The notes under the pieces were generated by a model, which was not told the DNA's origin, ran no database searches, and worked only from the letters and a program-made list of their open reading frames with translations. This document shows positions 8,701 through 14,888 of a stretch of DNA of 16,156 nucleotides, one piece after another. Position 1 is the stretch's first letter. Each line of letters starts with the position of its first letter. Origin of the DNA: a bacterium (GTDB lineage Bacteria; UBP14; UBA6098; B30-G16). The translations under genes and the position numbers were made by a program. Location: contig JALTEE010000483.1 of the NCBI GenBank assembly GCA_027007865.1, forward strand, positions 1-16,156, in the 5' to 3' direction.

Positions 8701-9563
8701 TCATACCATTTTGTCATAACGGCGGAATCGTCATAAGGCGAACCCACCGAGGCAACCCATTGAGCATCATCCCAACCGAAAACTATACTGTGATATGTCA
8801 AATCGAGCGGACTCCAACACTGCCCATACCAGAATACATCGGGCATTGTCGCTTCATATCCTGTGAGGACACCAAGCGCACGGACATCTCCCAGTGCAGG
8901 CGGATATCCGCCAGAATATGCTCGCCACAGGGTAGGTATAGCTGGCGCATAAAAAATAGCGGAGTTTGCATCGTATCCGTAAGATGTGGAAATCGGTGCA
9001 CCATCGTTCGTATCTATCTTCGTATCGAAATAAATTAATGCTCCGCAATCGTGTGTAGAACCGTCTACGGGCTTCATAGTAATGCTGTATTTTATCACCT
9101 CGATTTCACCCGGGCTTGTGCCGAGCGATACAGGACGATATCGCAGTCGAATTTTTACACCATTCCAATCCCACCATTCGACAACGACGGTCGTATCGGA
9201 AGTTACAACATATTGTGTATCCGATGCTGGCATTGTGCTTGCCGGGTCTCCGGCGGCTTCTGCTTGCGTTTTCGCCCAGGTTCCATCGACATAGAAAATC
9301 ATCCATTCTGTCCATCCGTCGCCGGGCCAAGAAAATGTAAGTTTCACATAAGTTCCGCTTCCAGTGGGGTCGCCGCCTTCCTCGAAATTGCCGTCATCCC
9401 CATCTAAATCGATATCCGCCGCAACATAACCATTGCCAATTCGAGCAACGACCATCGATGCCTTGCTCCCGCTGCTGTCCGATGTGAGAACTTTGTCCCA
9501 GTGGCTTGCTCCAACGGCAAGAAATAAAGTGAGCAATAGCAAAACTATTTTGGATAAACGCAT
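2781..9563 (-). CDS. Giant secreted multi-Ig/PKD repeat protein with C-terminal sorting tail
   Basis: A 2260-residue exported protein of unknown specific function, probably surface-attached or adhesive. The ATG at 9563 has GGGAGGG 8 nt upstream. Residues 1-19 form a signal peptide (basic MRLSK start, Leu-rich core, VGAS cleavage region). Residues about 20-317 are a unique, Trp- and Asp-rich region including DIDLDGDDG, a possible calcium site. Residues about 318-429 resemble a CARDB-like β-sandwich. About 430-510, 511-593 and 1014-1098 are PKD-like modules. About 594-2157 hold seven alternating pairs of two Ig-like module types (see the repeat entry). About 2160-2260 is a tail with PITPNNDGHND, WDGTDSNG and LPQGVY, like gliding-motility-associated/type B type IX secretion tails. 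It is acidic and Cys-rich, which fits extracellular folding with disulfides. No catalytic domain was recognised. It sits between ileS and nadK, with which it has no obvious functional link. Confidence 0.88.
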   Translation of the reverse strand: MRLSKIVLLLLTLFLAVGASHWDKVLTSDSSGSKASMVVARIGNGYVAADIDLDGDDGNFEEGGDPTGSGTYVKLTFSWPGDGWTEWMIFYVDGTWAKTQAEAAGDPASTMPASDTQYVVTSDTTVVVEWWDWNGVKIRLRYRPVSLGTSPGEIEVIKYSITMKPVDGSTHDCGALIYFDTKIDTNDGAPISTSYGYDANSAIFYAPAIPTLWRAYSGGYPPALGDVRALGVLTGYEATMPDVFWYGQCWSPLDLTYHSIVFGWDDAQWVASVGSPYDDSAVMTKWYDRPISPGDSANFVTYFGIGNFDTTSVTLIHDPPTFSYDCDGTMDPDTVHFTFMLINGGTDSICDVEATLDCPGFNIVSTENPDSVGTMAGYGGSYNIDWGVQFDPSVWGTTQNYTITIDFSNCFGFDSTFTDTYSVYIPHPSNIELTVTADDTVICAGDSIQLHAAYTGAVGTPTYQWLPDEAISDVHSTDPFVYPDHDIGYTFYITDENGCMDFAGIIINVSNLTVEAGSSFVACSGDSVQIGGTPAAFGGITPYTYSWSPTSGLSNPSLPNPFASPSAPRWYYLTVSDNAGCSGMDSVFVDISSSPYAYCVVPDSCGGIISCNPPEFYFIVNDLGVPIDETAFVVEINGTPYDWASGVMTYSDSTLTITPPSPFSNGDTVSVTLVNYENANGCNGEQDSCSVIVDIEAPMADMTSPTPGSTITDPAPDITIDITDSPAGVDTNSFDYISVYLNGTPVSGFTYDWSDPTLMLSGFSFTAGGTVTVCLDSLYDAIDYPYCPPNSDSICWNFIVTVGNVVAYPIEPNGDEYTACDDQVLTIHLEGTVNAVDATTISLIIDGTPYTVDSSEVDYDGVAEVLTFDPGGAFWSDNDTVCVSLWAIDVFGGEMDDTLRYCFFTDFSPPYITTTIPADSDTVLTLEPSFSFDIFDDMSGLESLFVVIDDTIFLAPDSTCVTWDGTTFVFDAACAGIIYPPDEDVQICINAWDSPDYCGPNELDTCWTFVVTRECSLAADAGADTSICTGTVLLLGGSSVATAGTAPITYEWYEVGAGTPFSTDEHPSVTPTSPTTYYVIVTDGLDCIATDTVFVDAHDCAGPVASFVSPTGGFTSCDPESILINLTDPDGIDEATIQLQVNGVTYDTSDWELYYSAPYLIFVPSPMWTDGTTVNVILLSADDTGGNPLSSTISESFTVDLSAPYIWNNYPSDGSIISSPHLQFSFYIDDDISGLDTASLDVSVGSYHFSSGDSCLTIAPVDTYWLVSIDSMCLPMSGCDTMTVHLLATDSTNFCADNALDVVWHFSTDCEPPTDSVIAIQESLWWSCDYDSIIIFLADSAPGIDPAGISIFATDGGSYSASASFGDPELLYDSGTGMLVWHPSPPLPETGTITAQITVSDLLGNLIVDEWTFNLDRTAPEISETVPACGETVYTPTPDIYIIATDEGCGIVSASLEIDGTPCPIATSGDTFAIDTSLTFVGGTSYEVCWHLEDCADDVCSPNTTDTCCTFTITGGGPYAFIRNPEDSAFVACSTYSVAITIFDIDGVIPESTAVQVTIDGAPTILTIDSSEISYSEFADSLDLIWTPTTIYDGMTVEIEVISASDSIFNPLGGSDDITFFFDLVPPVITNLTPAPGTTVGELYPSICANISDDGSGIDWSNIVITVEGTDFDTLDPAISVDLITGQVCLDPAIAFSDWSGGDTIDVCISAVDSPDTCGPNISDTCWNFIIASGGPDVAILRPADSVFVACDPDSIIWSITDSDGVDFSTLVLTITIDGTPARYAYGDGEVHISGDNVAFVPATNFPDGAEILACIDSVADSLGNFNDDMGCIFFTIDLSPPNITILSPLPWETVSDAQPIVRLLLSDATSGVDSASLVLTVDGTIYTIDSTCLTYFDDGDSLIFDPALCGISFTGGDTIDVCLSAPDLADSNFCGPNTLDSCWNFIIAADAPIVFPIEPTDSSTTSCHPETVMIYIHDGDGVDESTITIVVNGDTFTTSDPELYYSGDTLYFIPSPQFSDGEEVSISVISAADMLGNNISPMSYVFDVDYSPPVLVLDTPPDSSMVIDNQQDVVVQITDVPAGVDSASVTISIAGNVIPQNQFVWNRISNGYELRYIPENYGITFSDEDTIWVTVSAYDAITYCGGNFADTLWFFTIEPEVKCDASPKPITPNNDGHNDRVVFKYPNMFSEDAEIVIYDVQSREVYRKKITHSTFGGSGGTNVWDGTDSNGKLLPQGVYIYVITVNGDVVCNGTVAIAR
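3092..7784 (-). repeat. Seven tandem B-A Ig-like dyads inside the giant protein gene
   Basis: Two module types alternate. Type A (about 97-110 residues) begins PPxI..TxPxxG, has a D..[SA]G[VIL]D segment and usually ends CGPNxxDTCWNF. Type B (about 100-110 residues) begins with a Pro-rich strand, carries one conserved Cys near residue 16 (AC/SCDPxS), then in most copies xDGVDxST, and ends FxxDLS. A-type ends fall near residues 802, 1010, 1306, 1511, 1730, 1945 and 2156, a period of about 205-218 residues (roughly 640 bp). The exception is the step from the second to the third pair, which is about 297 because an extra PKD-like module is inserted. At DNA level the A-module ends share strings such as CAGCAGGTATCG on the plus strand (near 4385, 5037 and 6545), suggesting expansion by internal duplication. 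Module borders are estimated by eye. Confidence 0.8.
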
Positions 9564-9593
9564 TTAAAAATCCCTCCCGTTATTAAACGAAAA

Positions 9594-9609
9594 ATTATCG
9601 ATTATCGAT
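9594..9609. repeat. Tandem ATTATCG repeat upstream of the giant gene
   Basis: The heptamer ATTATCG occurs twice in direct tandem (9594-9600 and 9601-9607), followed by AT, so that 9597-9609 is a 13-bp palindrome made of two ATCGAT boxes around one T. It lies 30-46 bp upstream of the giant gene's ATG, in the expected promoter or 5'-leader position. On the minus strand it gives two GATAAT hexamers that could serve as a -10 element, but no -35 with normal spacing is evident. Confidence 0.4.
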
Positions 9610-9635
9610 GTAATACTTTCTGTTATTTCCAACTC

Positions 9636-9699
9636 TCCCGCAATGACGGGACAGTGTTTTTATTCTTTTCTGGATTTCTCCCGCCAGGGTAGGAGAAAT
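9636..9699. repeat. Pair of hairpin-forming repeats between ileS and the giant gene
   Basis: Two inverted repeats lie here: TCCCG-caatga-CGGGA (9636-9651), and ATTTCTCC (9674-9681) with GGAGAAAT (9692-9699) around a 10-nt loop. Both contain TCTCCCGC followed by a TGAC..TG string (9633-9655 and 9677-9706), so they look like two diverged copies of one element. On the plus strand the first hairpin is followed by a T-rich run (TGTTTTTATTCTTTT), like an intrinsic terminator, but no plus-strand gene precedes it. On the minus strand there is no T-run after either. A small dispersed repeat (REP-like or MITE remnant) or an ileS transcript end are both possible. Confidence 0.45.
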
Positions 9700-9718
9700 G
9701 ACAATGCAAAACACTTGT

Positions 9719-12700
9719 TCACAATATTCTTTTTACCGCAATCGCTATCTTTTTGCCCGCCAATTTCCATTCTTTTTGGAAATCCGCATCGGGCATAGGT
9801 TCGAGTGCGAGGTCGAGCGCCAATGTTTCACTCGCTATCTCATCGCTGTGTTTTTGCAGTGCGCTTTTCAATTCCTCATCGTCGGTAATCAGTGCGAGAG
9901 AGATGCGGTCAGTTACTTCCAATCCCGCTTCTTTTCTCGTGTTTTGGATGCGGTTCACCGCTTCGCGTGCATATCCTTCGTAGCGGAGTTCTTCCGTGAT
10001 AATCGTGTTCAGCGCAACGGTCACTCCTCTGTCGGATACCGTCGAAAATGAATTTTTTGAAACAATCTCGACTTCTATATCCTCTTCGCCTAAAATATGT
10101 TCTGCGCCATCTATCGATATGAACCATTTTTTGTCCGCCATTCCCGCAGCGATGTCATCGGGCGCCATCGCTTCGATAGCGGCTTTCACCGAAGGCATTT
10201 TCGCGCCGAACTTTCTACCGAGTTCTCTAAAATTCGGCTTGACACGATATGTGGTGAACTGCGAACTATCGTCCGAATATTCCAATTTTTTTACATTGAG
10301 TTCTTCGAGAGCGACATTCGTCATATCGTCCGTCAGCTTTTCGTCATCTTCCAGTATCACAACCATCTTCGACAACGGCTGGCGAATGTTGATTTGCGCA
10401 TTGTTTCTCGCAGAACGACCGAGTTCCACGATTTTTATCAGCAGCGACATATTTTTTTCGAGTTTTTCATCGATTTTTTCATTATCGTGCTCTCCAATCT
10501 GGACAAAATGAACCGATTCACCCGCTTTTTCACGAATTGGCTCTGTCAGTTCTCGCCAGTAGAAATCCGCTGTCATCGGCGCGAACGGAGCGATAAGTTC
10601 GCAAACCGTTTTCAGCACAGTCCATAGAACCGTATATGCTGTCATTTTATCGCTGTCCATTCCGCTGCGCCAAAACCTGCGCCTGTTTCGGCGGACATAC
10701 CAGTTGGAAAGTTCTTCCATAACGAAGTTCTGAATCGCTCTGGCGCTCCGTGTCATCTGATAATCGTCCATCCAATCGCGATACTGCTTTACGATTGTGT
10801 TCAGCCGAGAAATCAGCCATCTGTCGAGGATGTTCGGCAGTTCATCGGGCAAATCCTGCGGCTCGTATCCATCTATGCTCGCATAGATTGCAAAGAAATT
10901 GAATGTGTTTCTGAATGTATCGAAAAACTTTCTAAAAATTTCACCGACACCATTCACATCGAACTTTGCTGGAATCCACGGCGGACTCATAGTGATAAAA
11001 TACCATCGCAGCGTGTCGGCGCCGTATTTATCGATTATCGCCACAGGGTCCACCACATTATCACGCGATTTGCTCATTTTTTGCCCATTTTTGTCAAGAA
11101 CGAGTTCCATAACGACACAGGTTTTGTATGACGATTGTCCTTTTAGGAAGGTCGAAATTGCGAGCAGTGTATAGAACCACCCTCGCGTCTGGTCAACCGC
11201 TTCGGAAATGAAATCTGCGGGAAATTTTTTGGAAAATTTCTCATCGGAGATATCGAAAGGATAATGATGCTGTGCGAATGGCATCGCTCCGCTGTCGAAC
11301 CAGCAGTCAATAACTTCGGGGGTTCGCGTCATTTTGCCGCCGCATTTTGGACATTTTAATTTTATATTATCCACTTCGGGCTTATGTGGGTCGAAATCAT
11401 CGGGAACGGGATTTAGCGCCATTTTGCGCAGTTCATCGAACGATTCGGGTGCATATTGGTTGCCGCATTTTTCGCAAATCCAAATATTGAGCGGAGTTCC
11501 CCAGAATCGTTCGCGAGACAGCGCCCAATCGATATTATTTCGCAGCCATTCGCCGAACCTGCCCGAACCGATGCGCTCCGGATACCATTTTATCCGCTTG
11601 TTTTCTTCGAGCATTTTATCCTTGAATGCGGTCGTGCGAATATACCAACTCGCACGCGCATATTGCAGCAACGGAGAATCGCACCGCCAACAGAACGGAT
11701 ACGAGTGAACGATTTTCCTGCTGTCGAAAAGCAATCCTCGCTTTTTCAAATCGTCGAGTATTTTCGCGTCTGCATCTTTGAACCACATTCCCGCAAAAGG
11801 CGTTGCCTCGTTTTTTATGCGTCCTTCGTCATCGACCAACTGCACCATCGGCAGTTCCCATTTTTGACCCGATTCGAAATCCTCCTTTCCGAATGCAGGA
11901 GCGGTATGAACGATGCCTGTTCCATCTTCGGTAGTGACATAGTCGGCGGTGATGACGAACCACGCCTTTTTATCGGGCTGAACAAATTTGAAAAGCGGCT
12001 CGTATTCTAATCCTACGAGTTCGCTGCCTTTGTATGATTTTAAAATTTTATATTCGTTTTCGCCGAGAACTTCGTCGGCGCGCTCTTTTACGATAAACAA
12101 GTTCTTTTTTTCGTAAGAAACGAGCAGATATTCGTAATTCGGATGAACAGCGAGAGCGAGGTTCGACAGCAATGTCCACGGCGTCGTTGTCCATACGAGG
12201 AAAAATGTGTCTTCGGGCACTTCCGCTTCGCCCGGCAGCGGCGATGTTAATTTTATAAGCACAGTTACCGACGGGTCTTCGGTATCGCGATATCCGAGAG
12301 CGACTTCGTGGTCAGAAAGTCCAGTTCCGCAGCGAGGGCAATATGGCAGAACTTTATAGCCCTTGTAGATATATCCTTCTCGAAAAAATTTCGCCAGTAT
12401 CCACCATACCGATTCGATATATTCGGGCTGGTATGTAATGTATGGATGTTCGAGGTCGAGCCAATATCCGATGCGGCGCGTCATCCATTCCCAATCTTTC
12501 AGATAGCGCAGAACACTGTTTTTGCAGGCTTTGTTGAACTTGTCGATGCCGTATTCCAGCACATTTTTCTTGTTTTTCAATCCCAGTTCTTTTTCCACGC
12601 TTATTTCGACAGGCAAGCCGTGAGTGTCCCATCCTGCTTTGCGCTCGACATAAAAGCCCGTCATAGATTTATATCGGCAAGCGATATCTTTGATTGTGCG

Positions 12701-12886
12701 GGAAATTACATGATGCACGCCGGGCTTGCCATTCGCTGTCGGCGGACCTTCGTAAAAATTATATCGAGGCTTTTCTCGCGATAATTCGAGTGAACGCATA
12801 AAAATATTTCTTTTATCCCAGAAATCGAGGGTTTCGTTCTCAATGTCCACTTGCGAAAACGATTTATCCAATTTCCGATATTCCAT
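9719..12886 (-). CDS. ileS: Isoleucyl-tRNA synthetase, type 2 (eukaryote-like)
   Basis: Charges tRNA-Ile with isoleucine in the cytoplasm. The 1055-residue product is complete. The ATP-binding HIGH-type motif is PTANGKPGVHHV (49-60), the class I KMSKS loop is at 603-607, and the CP1 editing domain includes VWTTTPWTLLSNLAL (231-245) and DGTGIVHTAPAFGKEDF (321-337). Two CxxC pairs (Cys471/474 and Cys512/515) make a zinc site before DCWFDSG. The C-terminal region past about residue 820 matches the extra domain typical of type 2 enzymes, including the stretch GVTVALNTIITEELRYEG. The KPGVHHV variant and overall length place it in the type 2 group, whose members are generally insensitive to mupirocin. 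The ATG at 12886 has AGGAGGT 8 nt upstream. It lies 163 bp after the protease gene; no T-box leader is seen. Confidence 0.98.
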   Translation of the reverse strand: MEYRKLDKSFSQVDIENETLDFWDKRNIFMRSLELSREKPRYNFYEGPPTANGKPGVHHVISRTIKDIACRYKSMTGFYVERKAGWDTHGLPVEISVEKELGLKNKKNVLEYGIDKFNKACKNSVLRYLKDWEWMTRRIGYWLDLEHPYITYQPEYIESVWWILAKFFREGYIYKGYKVLPYCPRCGTGLSDHEVALGYRDTEDPSVTVLIKLTSPLPGEAEVPEDTFFLVWTTTPWTLLSNLALAVHPNYEYLLVSYEKKNLFIVKERADEVLGENEYKILKSYKGSELVGLEYEPLFKFVQPDKKAWFVITADYVTTEDGTGIVHTAPAFGKEDFESGQKWELPMVQLVDDEGRIKNEATPFAGMWFKDADAKILDDLKKRGLLFDSRKIVHSYPFCWRCDSPLLQYARASWYIRTTAFKDKMLEENKRIKWYPERIGSGRFGEWLRNNIDWALSRERFWGTPLNIWICEKCGNQYAPESFDELRKMALNPVPDDFDPHKPEVDNIKLKCPKCGGKMTRTPEVIDCWFDSGAMPFAQHHYPFDISDEKFSKKFPADFISEAVDQTRGWFYTLLAISTFLKGQSSYKTCVVMELVLDKNGQKMSKSRDNVVDPVAIIDKYGADTLRWYFITMSPPWIPAKFDVNGVGEIFRKFFDTFRNTFNFFAIYASIDGYEPQDLPDELPNILDRWLISRLNTIVKQYRDWMDDYQMTRSARAIQNFVMEELSNWYVRRNRRRFWRSGMDSDKMTAYTVLWTVLKTVCELIAPFAPMTADFYWRELTEPIREKAGESVHFVQIGEHDNEKIDEKLEKNMSLLIKIVELGRSARNNAQINIRQPLSKMVVILEDDEKLTDDMTNVALEELNVKKLEYSDDSSQFTTYRVKPNFRELGRKFGAKMPSVKAAIEAMAPDDIAAGMADKKWFISIDGAEHILGEEDIEVEIVSKNSFSTVSDRGVTVALNTIITEELRYEGYAREAVNRIQNTRKEAGLEVTDRISLALITDDEELKSALQKHSDEIASETLALDLALEPMPDADFQKEWKLAGKKIAIAVKRIL

Positions 12887-12957
12887 AAATAGCGACCTCC
12901 TGTCAAAATATACAATAAGTGATGTGTTTTAAAATTTTGCAACAATTTTCTGCTATG

Positions 12958-13004
12958 TTATAGAAATATAAACTCCAATTTCTATAAAATATTGGTAGAA
13001 ATAT
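12958..13004. promoter_or_regulatory. Cluster of three TAGAAAT elements upstream of ileS
   Basis: A perfect 10-bp inverted repeat, TTATAGAAAT (12958-12967) and ATTTCTATAA (12978-12987) with a 10-nt spacer, is followed by a third copy in direct orientation, TAGAAATAT (12996-13004). The stem is almost all A/T and has no T-run on the minus strand, so it is a poor terminator for the protease gene and fits better as a protein-binding site in the ileS promoter region. I could not identify a convincing sigma-70 promoter within the 163-bp gap. The remaining bases of the gap show nothing else. Confidence 0.35.
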
Positions 13005-13049
13005 TGCAGATTGCAACGGTTAGATTTATGGATGATTGGGAATATTATT

Positions 13050-14771
13050 TTACTTTACCAGAACCACTTTTGAAGTATGTCGTGTATTCCCTACATTGAG
13101 CACTACGAAATATGTTCCCGCCGGTGCATCGCGGTTCCATCTATCTACGCCGTCCCAGTAATATTCGTATTTGCCCGCTTTAAGATGCGTGTTCAATATT
13201 CTCGCTATCGTTCTGCCTGTTAAATCCTTCATATAGAGCGATACATCGGCGTCTTTGGGAATATAAAAATTGATTTTTGCCATCGGGTTGCATGGATTTG
13301 GCGATGTGATAAGGCGCATAGTATCGGAACCACTTTTCGATGTGACAGTCAAAATTTCTTCCCACAGCCAGACAATCGTATCATATCCTGTCGGGGTGAA
13401 TGTCACTTTACTTGAATCTCCACAAGCGGAATCGGGACCGGTAATGTTATATCCACAGCAGTGAGCGTATCTGCCTGGCTCAATTTCGATGAGCGAATCC
13501 ACATAAGCTTGAACCATTTCTCCAAGCAAGAACGCATCGCCATCCGATGGATATGGTGCCCCATACTCGGACGAGACAGAAATTGTAATTGCGACATTTA
13601 CACGAATGGAATCGCTTTTCGATGTATTCAAATCGGAAATATCCACATCGAATGTTGTCGGCACGACTGGATGTGCATAAGTATTTACTGCTGTCGAATC
13701 GTCCACCAATATTCCTGGATGCCACACGGCATCATATCCTGCAGGTTCAGACAAACTTGGACTTCCGCCCGATGCAAAACCCCATAGATTCGCGAGATTA
13801 TCGAGGAAAATCAAAGTATCGCCTGTGGCGTTGACAGAAAGCGGTTCGTAAGTTATCCCACTAACCCAGTCGTGGATGCTGCACTGCCACCACTTTATCT
13901 TGAACCAGCCGCTATCGCCCCACCAAGTTCCCCAGCTGTTTTTGCATATCCAGGAAGAATCCGCATCGTCCCATCCGACGAGTGCGACAGCGTGCCACCC
14001 TTCAAACGAACCCCAAGTGTGAGAATAAACTCCGCCATAATAATAGTAGAAATCTGTATAAACTTCGAAACAAACAGCAAGAGGACCATCCATAAGTGCC
14101 GCCTTTATCGTATTTACCGATGCACCGGATGGCAACCAGAACGGTGTGCCAAAACTGCGCAGATCCCCTAGCCAATCTGAACACCTATAGGAGCAGGGCG
14201 AGTTCGATGCTTCGTATGGATAACAACTTTCCTGCGGAACGCCGTTCGATTCAAGAAATTCAAATGTAGAATATACATATCCGCCGTCGCAATCACCGTA
14301 AGCACAGCAGCTCGAAACGAGATACTGTTCACTCAAATCGATATCTATGTCCGGGTCGTTTTCAGCAACATTTATCATTCCTTCTGCAACGCCGATAACA
14401 GCAAACGACCAGCAACTGCCACAATCGCCTTGGTCGCGAATGGGAGTCATAAAATTTTCTCCATTCACATTGCGCCAGTCGTAGGTCGGTTGGAATGTCA
14501 TAGTTCTTTTCAGTCCCTCTCGTTTTCGTTCTGGCGGGAGAGGTTCTTTTGGCAATATCGCTCCTAAATGGTGTTTCCGCTCATCTGCCGACATAGTCGA
14601 AAATTTATTTTCCGCCGCCGTCCAGTTTGCATTATGCAGTTGCAGATATTTGTTAAGTTCTACGACATCGACCGTGCCATCGGGTCGCATAATTTCACCG
14701 CCGAATATCGCGAATGGCAAAATTATTATCGTAAAAAACAAAATAACCGAATAAAATTTTAACGAATACAT
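13050..14771 (-). CDS. Secreted papain-family (C1A) cysteine protease with sorting tail
   Basis: An exported endopeptidase of 573 residues counted from the ATG at 14771. Residues 1-24 are a signal peptide with a long hydrophobic core. About 28-95 is a propeptide with similarity to C1 prodomains (LHNANWTAAENKFS, MSADE). The mature domain, about 96-305, has the oxyanion Gln114 and catalytic Cys120 in QGDCGSCW, a CDGG turn (161-164), His260 in GWHAVALVGWDD and Asn278 in CKNSWG, so all catalytic residues are present. About 400-471 (SSEYGAPYPSDG to VWLWEE) is a small β-module I recognise from other secreted proteins of uncultivated lineages. About 489-573 is a type A type IX-secretion/FlgD-like tail (SPNPCNP, LTGR, YYWDGVDRWN, AGTYFVVL). 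A longer frame to TTG at 14798 is unlikely because it would translate the ribosome binding site. A good promoter lies upstream. Confidence 0.93.
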   Translation of the reverse strand: MYSLKFYSVILFFTIIILPFAIFGGEIMRPDGTVDVVELNKYLQLHNANWTAAENKFSTMSADERKHHLGAILPKEPLPPERKREGLKRTMTFQPTYDWRNVNGENFMTPIRDQGDCGSCWSFAVIGVAEGMINVAENDPDIDIDLSEQYLVSSCCAYGDCDGGYVYSTFEFLESNGVPQESCYPYEASNSPCSYRCSDWLGDLRSFGTPFWLPSGASVNTIKAALMDGPLAVCFEVYTDFYYYYGGVYSHTWGSFEGWHAVALVGWDDADSSWICKNSWGTWWGDSGWFKIKWWQCSIHDWVSGITYEPLSVNATGDTLIFLDNLANLWGFASGGSPSLSEPAGYDAVWHPGILVDDSTAVNTYAHPVVPTTFDVDISDLNTSKSDSIRVNVAITISVSSEYGAPYPSDGDAFLLGEMVQAYVDSLIEIEPGRYAHCCGYNITGPDSACGDSSKVTFTPTGYDTIVWLWEEILTVTSKSGSDTMRLITSPNPCNPMAKINFYIPKDADVSLYMKDLTGRTIARILNTHLKAGKYEYYWDGVDRWNRDAPAGTYFVVLNVGNTRHTSKVVLVK

Positions 14772-14780
14772 AGTCCTTTC

Positions 14781-14787
14781 CCTCCTT
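14781..14787 (-). promoter_or_regulatory. Ribosome binding site that fixes the ATG start of the protease
   Basis: Reads AAGGAGG on the minus strand, 9 nt before the ATG at 14771-14769. The product from this ATG begins directly with a classical signal peptide, whereas the longer TTG frame would add nine charged residues (MREIRRERT) encoded by the leader itself. Confidence 0.88.
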
Positions 14788-14802
14788 ATTTCTCTCAATG
14801 TA

Positions 14803-14830
14803 ATTATATTAGTATTTAGGCAAATTTCAA
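14803..14830 (-). promoter_or_regulatory. Sigma-70-type promoter of the protease gene
   Basis: On the minus strand a -35 hexamer TTGAAA (14830-14825, 5/6 match to TTGACA) is separated by 16 nt from a perfect -10 hexamer TATAAT (14808-14803). Transcription would start near 14796, giving a 5' leader of about 25 nt that contains the AAGGAGG site. It is the best promoter match seen in the window. Confidence 0.75.
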
Positions 14831-14839
14831 CCCCAAAAT

Positions 14840-14856
14840 ATACTTTTCAAAAGTAT
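14840..14856. promoter_or_regulatory. 17-bp perfect palindrome, operator candidate
   Basis: ATACTTTT-C-AAAAGTAT is an exact palindrome around one central base. It lies 9 bp upstream of the -35 hexamer of the protease promoter, a usual position for an activator or repressor site. As RNA it would be an A/U-rich hairpin with a tiny loop, so a role as terminator of the preceding lipoprotein gene is less likely. Confidence 0.5.
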
Positions 14857-14862
14857 TGGCTG

Positions 14863-14878
14863 GATTTTTTAAAAAATC
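14863..14878. terminator. 16-bp A/T palindrome after the lipoprotein gene
   Basis: GATTTTTTAAAAAATC is an exact palindrome 10 bp downstream of the lipoprotein stop, with a further GGATTTTT next to it at 14883-14890. It could contribute to ending the xpt-lipoprotein transcript, but the absence of G/C pairs and of a loop makes it a weak intrinsic terminator. Another protein-binding site is equally possible. Confidence 0.25.
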
Positions 14879-14888
14879 GGTAGGATTT

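Noticed and set aside
9636..9675. Rho-independent terminator on the plus strand (hairpin followed by T-rich run)
   Set aside because: The structure is plausible, but no plus-strand gene exists upstream; kept only as part of a repeat element.
11456..12010. Plus-strand open frame of 184 codons within ileS
   Set aside because: Antisense to conserved zinc-site and editing-domain codons of ileS; no recognisable protein features.
12895..12930. Promoter with a TATATT -10 just upstream of the ileS ribosome binding site
   Set aside because: The start point would fall inside or next to the AGGAGGT site and no good -35 lies at normal spacing.
12887..13049. T-box leader for ileS
   Set aside because: The gap is only 163 bp, lacks a T-box core and a terminator/antiterminator pair, and the palindromes found are A/T-only.
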